DNA from: Syntrophaceae bacterium UBA6087
Lineage (GTDB): Bacteria; Desulfobacterota; Desulfomonilia; UBA1062
Assembly (NCBI GenBank): GCA_002448235.1
Contig: DIXF01000002.1
Span: 1 to 64,000, forward strand
Direction: 5' to 3'
Length of the DNA: 64,000 nucleotides
Numbering within the stretch: the stretch's first letter is position 1; each line of letters begins with the position of its first letter. Made by a program: the position numbers and the translations under genes. Below, one piece after another: positions 34,322 through 44,317 of the stretch. The notes under the pieces were generated by a model. It searched no databases and was not told the DNA's origin. It was given only the letters and a program-made list of their open reading frames with translations.

Positions 34322-35065
34322 TTACGTTACCTTATTCTCCAGTCTTCCGATACCCTGTATTTCTATCGAGACCTCGTCGCCGATATTCATGGGCCCGATG
34401 CCGGAAGGGGTGCCGGTTGCAATCACGTCGCCTCTGTTGAGCGTCATGACATGAGAGATGAATTCAATCAGATCGAAGACATTGAAAATGAGGTTGGCAG
34501 TGTTTGACGTCTGCTTGAGCTCACCGTTTAAGTATGCGCGTATGTCCAGATTATGAGGGTCATCCAGATGGGTAACGATCCACGGCCCGATCGGGGCGAA
34601 GGTGTCGAAGGATTTGGCCCTGGTCCATTGCCCGTCCTTCGCCTGGAGATCCCGTGCCGTGACATCGTTGAAGCAGGTGTAGCCGAGAATATGCTCACGG
34701 GCACGTGCCGCCGCCACCCCTTTGCACTCTTTCGAGATCACCACGGCGAGCTCGGCCTCGTAATCCACCCGCGAGGACTGCGCCGGATAGCGGATCGCAT
34801 CGAGAGGGCCTATCACGCTCGTCGAAGGCTTCATGAACAGGATGGGCTCTTTCGGGATCTCTATCCCCATTTCCCCGGCATGATCCCGGTAATTCAGCCC
34901 GACCGCCACGATCTTGCCCGGGAGCACAGGAGAAAGCAGCCGCTTGACCGTGACCCGCTCCCCGAGCGTAAGCGTTTCCGGATCGTATGTACGGACATCT
35001 CCATTATCCTCAGAGGCGACCGTTACGATTCCGTCTCCGACAACCTCGGCCCTTCCAATTTTCAT
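34322..35065 (-). CDS. Fumarylacetoacetate hydrolase family protein
   Basis: A 247-aa member of the FAH fold that usually hydrolyses acylpyruvates or decarboxylates oxaloacetate with a divalent metal. Visible are LPGKIVAVGLNYRDHAGEMG, PILFMKPSTSVIGP, the metal-binding glutamates in VDYEAELAVVI, FNDVTARDLQAKDGQWTRAKSFDTFAPIGPW, and GDVIATGTPSGIG. It lies 3 bp after dapB and directly before folK. Its presence in a lysine/arginine operon suggests a housekeeping role such as oxaloacetate or acylpyruvate clean-up, but the substrate is unknown. Confidence 0.88.
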   Translation of the reverse strand: MKIGRAEVVGDGIVTVASEDNGDVRTYDPETLTLGERVTVKRLLSPVLPGKIVAVGLNYRDHAGEMGIEIPKEPILFMKPSTSVIGPLDAIRYPAQSSRVDYEAELAVVISKECKGVAAARAREHILGYTCFNDVTARDLQAKDGQWTRAKSFDTFAPIGPWIVTHLDDPHNLDIRAYLNGELKQTSNTANLIFNVFDLIEFISHVMTLNRGDVIATGTPSGIGPMNIGDEVSIEIQGIGRLENKVT

Positions 35066-35068
35066 AGT

Positions 35069-35869
35069 CTATAACCCCAGTACATCCGCCATGGAGTACA
35101 TCCCCGGCGTCTTGTCATGTATCCAGCGGGCGGCGCGCACTGCGCCGCCTGCAAAATTCTGCCTCGTGTGAGCCTGGTGGGTGACCTCGATCCGCTCGCT
35201 GTTGCCCGCGAACAAAACCGTGTGGTCCCCGATAATGTCCCCGGCACGGAGCGACTGGATGCCGATCTGGCCGTCAGGCCTACGGCCTATGATGCCGTGG
35301 CGCTCATAGCAGGCGTGATCGTCCAAGGCCACCCCTTTTGCCTCGGCGATAGAGCGGGCAAGGCCCAGAGCTGTCCCCGACGGCGCATCTTTCTTCAACC
35401 GGTGGTGCGTCTCGACGATCTCCACATCATAGGCATCGCCCAGCATCTCAGCCAGGGCGGCGACTACCTTGAACATAACGTTGACCCCGATGCTCATGTT
35501 CGGAGACACGACCATGGGAATTTTCTTTGCATACACCCGAAGCTGCTCCGTCTGTTCGCCGGAGATCCCCGTAGTCCCGATTACGAGTGCTTTGTCCTCA
35601 TCCGCCGCGAACTTTGCAATCTTCAGAGACACCTCGGGATGGGAAAAGTCGATGATCACCTGTGCATCCCTGAAGGCCTTGTCGATGTCGTCGGAAACCT
35701 TAACCCCGAGCGAACCCGCCCCGATGAGCAGGCCGGCATCGGCCCCGATGCTCTTGTGCCCAGGCGCTTCGAGCCCTCCGGTAAGCTCCAGGCCTTCCGC
35801 CTCGGCAACCAGGAGCCCTATGAAAGAGCCCATCCTCCCCGCTATTCCTGTTACCCCGATCTTGATCAC
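35069..35869 (-). CDS. dapB: 4-hydroxy-tetrahydrodipicolinate reductase
   Basis: A 266-aa NAD(P)H-dependent reductase of lysine/diaminopimelate synthesis. N-terminal Rossmann motif IKIGVTGIAGRMGSFIG, the substrate-binding VETHHRLKKDAPSGTALGLA with catalytic His and Lys, and the C-terminal GGAVRAARWIHDKTPGMYSMADVLGL are all typical. The GTG at 35869 is chosen because GGAGG lies eight bases upstream and the Rossmann motif starts right after it; the open frame continues far upstream only as an overlap with dapA. 17 bp after dapA. Confidence 0.95.
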   Translation of the reverse strand: MIKIGVTGIAGRMGSFIGLLVAEAEGLELTGGLEAPGHKSIGADAGLLIGAGSLGVKVSDDIDKAFRDAQVIIDFSHPEVSLKIAKFAADEDKALVIGTTGISGEQTEQLRVYAKKIPMVVSPNMSIGVNVMFKVVAALAEMLGDAYDVEIVETHHRLKKDAPSGTALGLARSIAEAKGVALDDHACYERHGIIGRRPDGQIGIQSLRAGDIIGDHTVLFAGNSERIEVTHQAHTRQNFAGGAVRAARWIHDKTPGMYSMADVLGL

Positions 35870-35886
35870 GTATTCATCCTCCGGAC

Positions 35887-36774
35887 TTATACCGAGCCTT
35901 CCGGTATGCACCCATATCTCTGGAGGACCGCAGCGAGCTTTTTCCGGTTCGCCGGGTCCATGCCGCACAGCGGCATCTTGAACTCCTCCCGGACCTTGCC
36001 CATCATGGCGAGTGCGGTCTTCACCGGGATGGGGTTGGTCTCCATGAACAGGGCGCTGTTGATCTCGAGAAGCTCGAAATGTATCTTTTTCGCCTGTGCA
36101 AGTTCGCCTGCCTGCCAGGCCTTGATCATACCCGAGAGCTTGGCGGGCAGGACGTTCGCCGTTACCGAGATGGCGCCCGTGCCCCCCACGCACAAGATGG
36201 GCAGGTTCAAGGCGTCCTCTCCGGAGAGCACGCAGAAATCGTCCCGCGTATCCCGTGCGATCTGCGAGCACTTCACCAGATCGCCGCTCGCTTCCTTGAT
36301 TCCCACGATGACGTCGATCTTCGAAAGCGCGACAGCCGTCTCGGTGCTCATGTTCACGCCCGTCCTTCCGGGCACGTTGTAGAGGATTTGCGGGATATCG
36401 CAGGCAGCTGCAACTGCGGCGTAGTGATCGTACAGGCCCTTCTGGGTCGGTTTGTTATAGTAGGGCGTAATGAGCAGGGCCGCATCCGCGCCTGCGTCCT
36501 TGGCGTGCTTCGTGAGCCTGACGGCCTCGGCCGTCGAGTTCGATCCGGTGCCGGCGATCACCGGGACCCGTTTGCGGGCCTCTTCCACGCAGATATCGAT
36601 CACCCGTTCGTGCTCTTCATGGGTGAGCGTGGCGGATTCTCCGGTTGTTCCGCAGGGAACGATCCCTGAAACGCCGGCATCGATCTGGAAATTGATCAGG
36701 CCCCTGAAGGCCTTCTCATCGATCTTGCCGTCCCTGAACGGCGTTACGATTGCAACGATTGCACCTGAAAACAT
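35887..36774 (-). CDS. dapA: 4-hydroxy-tetrahydrodipicolinate synthase
   Basis: A 295-aa TIM-barrel aldolase that condenses pyruvate with aspartate semialdehyde. Motifs: GAIVAIVTPFRDGKIDEKAF, GIVPCGTTGESATLTHEEH, the tyrosine in TPYYNKPTQKGLYDHY, and the Schiff-base lysine in IVGIKEASGDL. It starts 3 bp after lysA, with GGGGGTAAGGA upstream, and precedes dapB by 17 bp, so lysA-dapA-dapB form one translational unit. Confidence 0.97.
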   Translation of the reverse strand: MFSGAIVAIVTPFRDGKIDEKAFRGLINFQIDAGVSGIVPCGTTGESATLTHEEHERVIDICVEEARKRVPVIAGTGSNSTAEAVRLTKHAKDAGADAALLITPYYNKPTQKGLYDHYAAVAAACDIPQILYNVPGRTGVNMSTETAVALSKIDVIVGIKEASGDLVKCSQIARDTRDDFCVLSGEDALNLPILCVGGTGAISVTANVLPAKLSGMIKAWQAGELAQAKKIHFELLEINSALFMETNPIPVKTALAMMGKVREEFKMPLCGMDPANRKKLAAVLQRYGCIPEGSV

Positions 36775-36777
36775 TCC

Positions 36778-38046
36778 TTACCCCCGTATATCTCGAATTG
36801 CGCCCGGGACGGTCTCCCCGGTCACCAGGTCTTCATATGCTTGTCTTTTCAATACCACATAATACTTTGCGCCATCCACCAAAACCTCCGGCGGCCTTGT
36901 CCGGGAATTGTAGTTGGACGACATGGTGAATCCGTAGGCGCCTGCGCTCATCACCGCGATCATGTCGCCCCTGGCCAGCGCGGGAAGCTCTCGGTTCTTG
37001 GCGAGGAAATCTCCGGACTCGCAGATGGGACCTACCACATCCACGGTCTCGGGGCTTCCGGTTTTTTCCTCCAGCGGCCGGATATCGTGATACGCGCCGT
37101 AGAGAGACGGCCTGATGAGGTCGTTCATCCCGGCATCCACCACGATGAAGGTCTTGTTTTTCGTCTGTTTGCGGTAGAGTACACTCGTCACCAGGACGCC
37201 GGCGTTCCCTACGATCACCCGGCCCGGCTCGAAAATAATTTTCAGGCCCAGAGGCCCTATAGCCTCAAGGATGGCGTGGCAGTAATCTCTCGGGTGAGGC
37301 GGCTCCTCGTCCGAGTAGGTGATGCCCAGCCCTCCGCCAAGGTCGAGATATTTGAGCGTTATCCCGTGATCGTTGAGATTCCCGATGAGCATCTTGAGCC
37401 GGTCCACCGCATCGATGAACGGGCTCAGGTCGGTGAGCTGGCTTCCGATGTGACAGTCGATTCCCACGATCTCGATATTCTCCATTCCCTTTGCCTTGAG
37501 GTACTGGGCCATGGAGGCGTCCACATCGATCCCGAACTTATTTTCCTTCATGCCGGTGGAGATGTACGGATGAGTCATGGGGTTCACGTCCGGGTTCACC
37601 CGTATGGAGACGGGCGCCTTTCTTTCCAGAAGCCCGGCGCGCTCGTTGATCACCTCGAGCTCCTGCTCGCTCTCGATGTTGAACATCATGATCCCGGCCT
37701 CAATGGCCATGTCGATCTCGTCCGTTGTCTTGCCTACCCCGGAATAGACGATCTTGCTTCCGGGAATCCCTGCTTTGAGGGCCCGGTAGAGTTCGCCGCC
37801 CGAAACCACGTCCGCACCTAAACCCTGTTTAGCCATATAGCTCAAGATCGCCAGGTTCGAATTGGCCTTCATGGCAAAACACGTCTGATGATCCACCCCG
37901 GCCAGCGGCTCTTCGAAAGCACGGATATGCCTGTGGAGTGTAGGTAAACTATAGCAGTAAAACGGCGTGCCCACGTTCCGGGATATTTCTTCCAGGGCTA
38001 CGTCCCCGCAGTAGAGTTTCCCCTGCCGGTAATCGAAATCATGCAT
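36778..38046 (-). CDS. lysA: Diaminopimelate decarboxylase
   Basis: A 422-aa PLP enzyme for the last lysine step, fold-type III. The PLP lysine is in CFAMKANSNLAILSYMA; other markers are the CHIGSQLTDLSPF segment, the glycine-rich phosphate site YLDLGGGLGITY, EPGRVIVGNAGVLVTSV, and GPICESGDFLAKNRELP with the catalytic Cys. The start at 38046 has GGGAGGAAAGGAT upstream; an in-frame start 11 codons earlier lacks one. It lies 107 bp after the lipoprotein gene and leads lysA-dapA-dapB. Confidence 0.96.
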   Translation of the reverse strand: MHDFDYRQGKLYCGDVALEEISRNVGTPFYCYSLPTLHRHIRAFEEPLAGVDHQTCFAMKANSNLAILSYMAKQGLGADVVSGGELYRALKAGIPGSKIVYSGVGKTTDEIDMAIEAGIMMFNIESEQELEVINERAGLLERKAPVSIRVNPDVNPMTHPYISTGMKENKFGIDVDASMAQYLKAKGMENIEIVGIDCHIGSQLTDLSPFIDAVDRLKMLIGNLNDHGITLKYLDLGGGLGITYSDEEPPHPRDYCHAILEAIGPLGLKIIFEPGRVIVGNAGVLVTSVLYRKQTKNKTFIVVDAGMNDLIRPSLYGAYHDIRPLEEKTGSPETVDVVGPICESGDFLAKNRELPALARGDMIAVMSAGAYGFTMSSNYNSRTRPPEVLVDGAKYYVVLKRQAYEDLVTGETVPGAIRDIRG

Positions 38047-38153
38047 ATCCTTTCCTCCCTGCCTGTTCCGTGTGCTCACGCAAATAGTGTAAAAAAATAT
38101 ATGCCGGGTCCGGGGCGCTTTTTAAGTTACAATCCATGCGCCTTCCCGGAGAA

Positions 38154-38546
38154 TCAATCCTTCCTCACGACGGTTGCGCCGGTCATGAACGAGACCGTCC
38201 CCTTTTCGAACATGATGCGGTAGACCATATAGTCAGCTTCGGGCTTTATGTCTTTCAGCACCACCCTGCCCTTTTGCCCTCCGCTCTTCTCATCCCTCTT
38301 GGTCAGATCATCCGTACAGGAGGGGCACAACCCTTTGGGCTTTCCGAGAAGGGTTATCGTTCCCCCTGCGATGCTGCTTTCGGCGCGGGCTTCAACGGAA
38401 CCGTCGTCCGTAAAATGTATTGCCGTGATCTCTATGGGGTCACCCTGCCCGGGAGGAAGCGGGGGCAGTTTCCGGCCGCAGCCTGAACCGAGCGCCAGGA
38501 CGATCCCGAGCAGAAGGGCGGCCATGACTCTGCAGTTATTCTTCAA
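38154..38546 (-). CDS. Lipoprotein with an LptM-like N-terminus
   Basis: A 130-aa lipoprotein. The signal peptide MKNNCRVMAALLLGIVLALGSGC ends in a lipobox (GSGC). The mature start CGRKLPPLPPG resembles the CGxKGPLxxPP start of LptM/YifL, a lipoprotein often encoded next to lysA or dapF, which fits the position before lysA. A ~95-residue beta-rich domain with a CPSC pair follows, much longer than LptM. A TTG at 38546, inside the end of argH, is preferred because it supplies the basic n-region; the ATG at 38525 would give an uncharged signal peptide. Confidence 0.7.
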   Translation of the reverse strand: MKNNCRVMAALLLGIVLALGSGCGRKLPPLPPGQGDPIEITAIHFTDDGSVEARAESSIAGGTITLLGKPKGLCPSCTDDLTKRDEKSGGQKGRVVLKDIKPEADYMVYRIMFEKGTVSFMTGATVVRKD

Positions 38547-39920
38547 GGCCCTCTATCCTCGCACGAGCGTCTTCGATCATCTCCCGGACATTATCCCTGG
38601 CCGTTCCTCCGAAGCTCATGCGTTTGTCCACCGAGTTTTCGGGTTTGACGGTCTCCAGGATGTCTGAATCGAAGACTTGCGAAAAGGCCCTGAATTCATC
38701 CAGGCTTAAATCTTCAAGCGTCTTTGCCTTTGCACTGAGCTCGGAGACGATGTGTCCGGTTATCCGGTGGGCCTCCCGGAAGGGAACGCCTTTGCTGCTG
38801 AGATAATCGGCTATGTCGGTAGCGGTGATATAACCGTCGCGCAAAGAGCGCTTCAATACATCCCCGTTCATCTCCATGCCGCGGATAAGCCCGGTCATGG
38901 TTTCGAGAGACATCGCGACCGTGTCGAGGCTCTCCATCACGGACTTCTTGTCTTCCTGCATGTCCCGGTTGTATGCGAGCGGCAGGCCCTTCATCATGGT
39001 GAGCAGGGCCATGAGATTTCCATACACGCCGCCCACCTTGCCGCGCACGAGCTCGGCAACGTCCGGGTTCTTCTTCTGGGGCATGATGGAGCTGCCGGTA
39101 CAGAACGCATCGGGCAGCTCGACATACGAATAGGGCTTGGAGTTCCAGATAATGATCTCCTCGGCGAACCTGCTTAAGTGCATCATGATGAGCGATGCGC
39201 CGAACACCGCCTCGCAGGCGAAGTCCCGGTCGCTCACGCCGTCGATGGAATTCCTGCACGGCTCTTCGAACTGGAGCTCGGCGGCGGTCATGAACCGGTC
39301 GATGGCATGCGGGGTGCCGGCGAAGGCGGCAGAGCCCAGCGGGGAGATGTTGAGCCTCCTGCCCGCATCCTTCAATCGGTCGAAATCCCTCAGGAACATC
39401 TCGAAATACGCGAGCAGGTGATGCCCGAACGAGACGGGCTGGGCATGCTGGAGGTGCGTCATACCGGGGATTATGATGTCCACGTTCGCGGAAGCCTTCT
39501 CCACCAGACAGGCCATGAGCTCTTTGAGGAGCCGCCCGATCTCTCTCAAGTACTCCCGGACGAAGAGACGGAAATCCGTAGCGACTTGGTCGTTGCGGCT
39601 CCGGGCCGTGTGAAGCTTCTTGCCCGGCTCTCCGACCCTTTTCGTGAGCTCGACTTCTATGTTCATATGCACGTCCTCGAGCTCGGGATCGAAGGCAAAG
39701 GAGCCCTCTTCGATATCGTGCAAGATCCCCTTTAACCCCGAGACAACTGCATCCGCCTCGCTTTCGCTCAGCAGGCCCGCCGCCATGAGCATCCTCGCAT
39801 GGGCGATGCTGCCCTCGATATCCTGGGCATAGAGCGCCGCATCGATACTCACCGACTCGGTAAACTCCTCAACCAGGCTGTCTGTCTCCTGGCTGAACCT
39901 TCCTGACCACGGTTTTTCCT

Positions 39921-39924
<4 letters not shown>
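38536..39924 (-). CDS. argH: Argininosuccinate lyase
   Basis: A 462-aa lyase that splits argininosuccinate into arginine and fumarate. Family signature GSSIMPQKKNPD with the mobile serine loop, plus PWSGRFSQETDSLVEEFTESVSID, HTARSRNDQVATDFRLF and MTHLQHAQPVSFGHHLLAY. Its ATG overlaps the argG stop (ATGA), so translation is coupled. The end overlaps the start of the downstream lipoprotein gene by 11 bases. Confidence 0.97.
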
Positions 39925-41123
<1,199 letters not shown>

Positions 41124-41129
41124 ATCTAT

Positions 41130-42044
41130 TCACCCCTTCTTGCTGTGTCGTATTAAAAAGTCCATGATCGCTTCCTGGATGTAGAGCCGGTTCTTCGCCT
41201 GGAGCCAGACAACGGACTGCCCGCCTTCCAGAACCGCCTCGCTTACCTCTTCACCCCGGTGGGCAGGCAGGCAGTGCATGAACACCGCGTCCTGGTGGGC
41301 GCGGGCCATGAGGCTTTCATCGACCTCAAACCCCTTGAACGCCCGCTGCCGGAACTCGGCCTCGTCCTCCTGCCCCATGCTCGCCCATACATCGGTATTG
41401 ACGGCGACAGCGCCGGAGACCGCTTCCCGGGGATCCCTCAACAGGTGCACCTTTGCACCGCGGGCCACTGCGTCATCGATGACGCCCGGGTCGGGGTCAT
41501 ATCCTTCCGGACATGCCAGGGCGAGCTCGAAATGAAGCAGCGAGGCAGCCTCTATCCACGAATTCGCCATATTGTTCCCGTCCCCGATCCAGGCGACCTT
41601 TCTGCCTTTCAGCAGGCCGAACTTATTCTCCAGGGTAAAGCAGTCGGCGAGTACCTGGCAGGGATGCTGGAGGTCGGTAAGCGCATTGATTACCGGCACG
41701 TCCGCCCACTGGGCCATTTCCTGTATGCGGTCGTGGCCGAAGGTCCGCATGACGATGCAGTCGCAGTAGCCCGAAAGGACGCGCGCCGTATCCCTCAGGG
41801 GTTCGCCCCGGGACATCTGCGACCCTGCCGGAGTAAGCACGATGGGGTGCCCTCCCAGGCGGGCCACACCCACCTCGAAGGAGATGCGCGTCCTGGTGGA
41901 AGCCTTTTCAAAGAGCAGCACCACCGACTTGCCCCTTAAGGTAGCCGGCGGGGTGCCTTCCTTATAGGTGCGGGCATTGGAGAAAACTTCCCGGGCTTGA
42001 GCTTCCGTGAGATCGATGATTGTAAGAAAATCCATATGCGCCAT
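41130..42044 (-). CDS. argF: Ornithine carbamoyltransferase
   Basis: A 304-aa transcarbamylase producing citrulline. Carbamoyl-phosphate motif FEKASTRTRISFEVGV, HPCQVLADCFTL, the ornithine-side AWIGDGNNMANSW, and FMHCLPAHRGEEV. The start at 42044 overlaps the argD stop (TAATG); the ATG three codons later is an equally possible start. Third gene of the arginine segment. Confidence 0.96.
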   Translation of the reverse strand: MAHMDFLTIIDLTEAQAREVFSNARTYKEGTPPATLRGKSVVLLFEKASTRTRISFEVGVARLGGHPIVLTPAGSQMSRGEPLRDTARVLSGYCDCIVMRTFGHDRIQEMAQWADVPVINALTDLQHPCQVLADCFTLENKFGLLKGRKVAWIGDGNNMANSWIEAASLLHFELALACPEGYDPDPGVIDDAVARGAKVHLLRDPREAVSGAVAVNTDVWASMGQEDEAEFRQRAFKGFEVDESLMARAHQDAVFMHCLPAHRGEEVSEAVLEGGQSVVWLQAKNRLYIQEAIMDFLIRHSKKG

Positions 42045-43207
42045 TATAGACCTTTCTCCTTCAAGAGTTCATGAATGATTGCAACGGCCTCGTCGCATTC
42101 GTCCCGCGAGATCACGAGAGGAGGAACGAGCCTTAAGATGTTCGTCTGGATCACGTTGAGCAGGATCCCTTTCTTCAGTCCGTCGGTGGGGAGCGAACTG
42201 ATGTCCCCGTCGAATTCGATGCCGATCATGAGCCCCCGGCCCCTGATCTCCTTAATGGCCGGGTGCAGAGGCCTCATGGCGTCCATCTTGTCCGCAAGGT
42301 ACCTGCCGGTGTCCCTGCTTTTGTTCGCGAGATCTTCTTCGACCATGACGGAAAGCGTTGCAAGCGAGGCTGCCATGGCAAGCGGGTTGCCGCCGAAGGT
42401 CGTGGCATGGGACCCCGGGGAGAACGCCTCGGCTATCTCCGGCTTCGCTACGACAGCACCAACGGGAAAGCCGTTCCCCAGTGCCTTTGCAAGGGTCATG
42501 ATGTCCGGCACCACGTCTTCGTGCATGTAGCCGAAGAGCTCTCCCGTCCTGGCCATGCCGGTCTGTACCTCATCGAACGCCAGGACGATCCCCTGGCTGT
42601 CGCAGAGCTCCCTCACCTTCTGAAGGTAACCCGGAGGGGGAACCCTCACCCCGCCTTCGCCCTGGATGGGTTCCATCATGATCCCGCCGATCGAATCGTC
42701 GATGACGGATTTCAACGCAACGAAATCTCCGAACGGTACGGTGAGAAACCCTTCGGGCAAAGGATCAAAGCCTTTCTTGACCTTGTCCTGGCCCGTTGCG
42801 GTGAGCGTCGCCAGGGTCCTTCCGTGGAAGGAACCGCTTAGGGTTATGATCTTCGGGCCTCTGCGGGATATCGTGTTGCAGTACTTCCTCACCAGCTTGA
42901 TCGCGCCCTCGTTCGCCTCTGCGCCCGAGTTGCAGAAGAACACCCTCGATTCGAAGCTGTTTTCGGCTATCATCCGGGCGAGCCTTTCCTGCTTGGGGAT
43001 GCGGTAGATGTTGGAACAGTGGAACAGCTCGCGGGCCTGTTCGCACAGGGCCTCGACAACGGCCGGATGCGTATGTCCGAGGTTGCACACGGCGATGCCC
43101 GCAACCATATCGAGATATTCGTTTTCGGAATCGTCCCAGAGCCTGCAGCCGTGTCCGCGCTCCAGTGCTATGGGCAGCCGGGAATAGGTATCCATCACAT
43201 GTATCAC
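42044..43207 (-). CDS. argD: Acetylornithine aminotransferase
   Basis: A 387-aa class III PLP aminotransferase. Markers: FCNSGAEANEGAIKLVRKYC, FHGRTLATLTATGQDKVKKGF, VLAFDEVQTGMARTGELFGY, and the PLP lysine in DIMTLAKALGNGFPVGAV. It may also act as N-succinyl-DAP aminotransferase, which would suit the shared operon with lysA-dapA-dapB. A GTG start at 43207 with GGAG upstream is used, 7 bp after argB; the ATG at 43195 is an alternative. Confidence 0.95.
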   Translation of the reverse strand: MIHVMDTYSRLPIALERGHGCRLWDDSENEYLDMVAGIAVCNLGHTHPAVVEALCEQARELFHCSNIYRIPKQERLARMIAENSFESRVFFCNSGAEANEGAIKLVRKYCNTISRRGPKIITLSGSFHGRTLATLTATGQDKVKKGFDPLPEGFLTVPFGDFVALKSVIDDSIGGIMMEPIQGEGGVRVPPPGYLQKVRELCDSQGIVLAFDEVQTGMARTGELFGYMHEDVVPDIMTLAKALGNGFPVGAVVAKPEIAEAFSPGSHATTFGGNPLAMAASLATLSVMVEEDLANKSRDTGRYLADKMDAMRPLHPAIKEIRGRGLMIGIEFDGDISSLPTDGLKKGILLNVIQTNILRLVPPLVISRDECDEAVAIIHELLKEKGL

Positions 43208-43214
43208 GCCTTCA

Positions 43215-44096
43215 CTACTCCTTTACGATCTGTGTCCCGATGCCGGAATCGGTGAAAAGCTCTAAAAGTATCGAGTAGGGAACGCGGCCGTCAATGATGT
43301 GCGCCTTGTTGACGCCCCCTTCGAGAGCCCTCATGCAGCACTCCATCTTCGGGATCATCCCCCCGGTCACCACGCCGGTGGATATGAGTCTGTTGATCTG
43401 AGAATATTTCATGCTCGATACAAGCTTTCCGTCTTTACCCAGGACGCCCTGTTCGTCGGTCAGGATGATGAGCTTCTCAACCTTCATCTGCCGGGCGATC
43501 TCCGCGGCAACGGTGTCGGCGTTGATATTGTAGGTCAGTCCGTCATCGCCGACCCCGGAAGGGGCGATGACCGCAACGAACCCTGCCTTTTCCACGGCGT
43601 CGATGATCTCGGTGTTGACGCCGATGACCTCTCCCACGTGGCCCATGTCCACGGTCTCGGTATTGCCGTCTTTATCTTTCCTTGAGTGGAGGAGCTTCCG
43701 TGCCCTGATGAGCCCGCCGTCTTTGCCGGACAAGCCCACGGCTTTGCCCCCGTCGGAGTTAATGAGCTGGACTATCTCCTTGTTGATGCCGCCTGCGAGC
43801 ACCATCTCCACCACGTCCATGGTCGCCGAATCGGTGACCCGCTTGCCGTCGATGAAGCTCGACTCGATGCCCAGCTTGTCGAGCATGGTGTTGATCTGGG
43901 GCCCGCCGCCGTGCACCACGATCACCTGGATTCCGACATAGTGGAACAGGACGATCTGCTTGGCGAATATTGCTTTCAGCTCGGGGTTTACCATGGCATG
44001 GCCGCCGTACTTGACGACGATCCTCCTGCCTCTGAAATCCTTGATGTAGGGAAGCGCCTCGACGAGGATCTTTGCCCTGTTTATCGCTTGTTCCAT
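43215..44096 (-). CDS. argB: Acetylglutamate kinase
   Basis: A 293-aa amino acid kinase for the second arginine step. Motifs: VVKYGGHAMVNPELKAIFA, VIVVHGGGPQINTMLDKLG, the YNINADTVAAEIARQM segment and GGMIPKMECCMRALEGGV. An N-terminal helix (EQAINRAKILVEALPYIKDF) of the kind found in hexameric, arginine-inhibited enzymes is present, so feedback inhibition is likely. First gene of the long block; no argA, argC or argJ nearby. Confidence 0.96.
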   Translation of the reverse strand: MEQAINRAKILVEALPYIKDFRGRRIVVKYGGHAMVNPELKAIFAKQIVLFHYVGIQVIVVHGGGPQINTMLDKLGIESSFIDGKRVTDSATMDVVEMVLAGGINKEIVQLINSDGGKAVGLSGKDGGLIRARKLLHSRKDKDGNTETVDMGHVGEVIGVNTEIIDAVEKAGFVAVIAPSGVGDDGLTYNINADTVAAEIARQMKVEKLIILTDEQGVLGKDGKLVSSMKYSQINRLISTGVVTGGMIPKMECCMRALEGGVNKAHIIDGRVPYSILLELFTDSGIGTQIVKE

Positions 44097-44275
44097 GGCA
44101 TTTCCTTATCCGCTCTTAGAAAAATTTCCCCTTTCTTAACACCGCGCTCATAAATATTCCAGCATATTTGCGAAAAATGAGAAAGTGGATTTTTTACCGG
44201 AAAAGGAAGGAAAATGAAAGGATAAACTTGTACGGGCCCGCCTCCGGCTATGGAAATATCGCCGGGATTGAGCCA

Positions 44276-44297
44276 CCTCTCCCGCTTCCGGGAGAGG
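44276..44297. repeat. REP-like palindrome
   Basis: CCTCTCCC-GCTTCC-GGGAGAGG is a perfect 8-bp stem with a 6-base loop, followed by a partial repeat (ACAGGGAGAGG). Elements of this form occur as interspersed repeats in many proteobacterial genomes. No T-run follows on either strand, so it is not a typical terminator. Confidence 0.5.
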
Positions 44298-44317
44298 GAC
44301 AGGGAGAGGCAGGCTCC

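Noticed and set aside
35869..36271. Long N-terminal extension of DapB
   Set aside because: The extra frame lies inside dapA; the GTG with GGAGG upstream gives the normal Rossmann start.
44097..44275. Riboswitch or arginine-operon leader upstream of argB
   Set aside because: No known riboswitch core or T-box sequence could be recognised, and no clear promoter was fixed.
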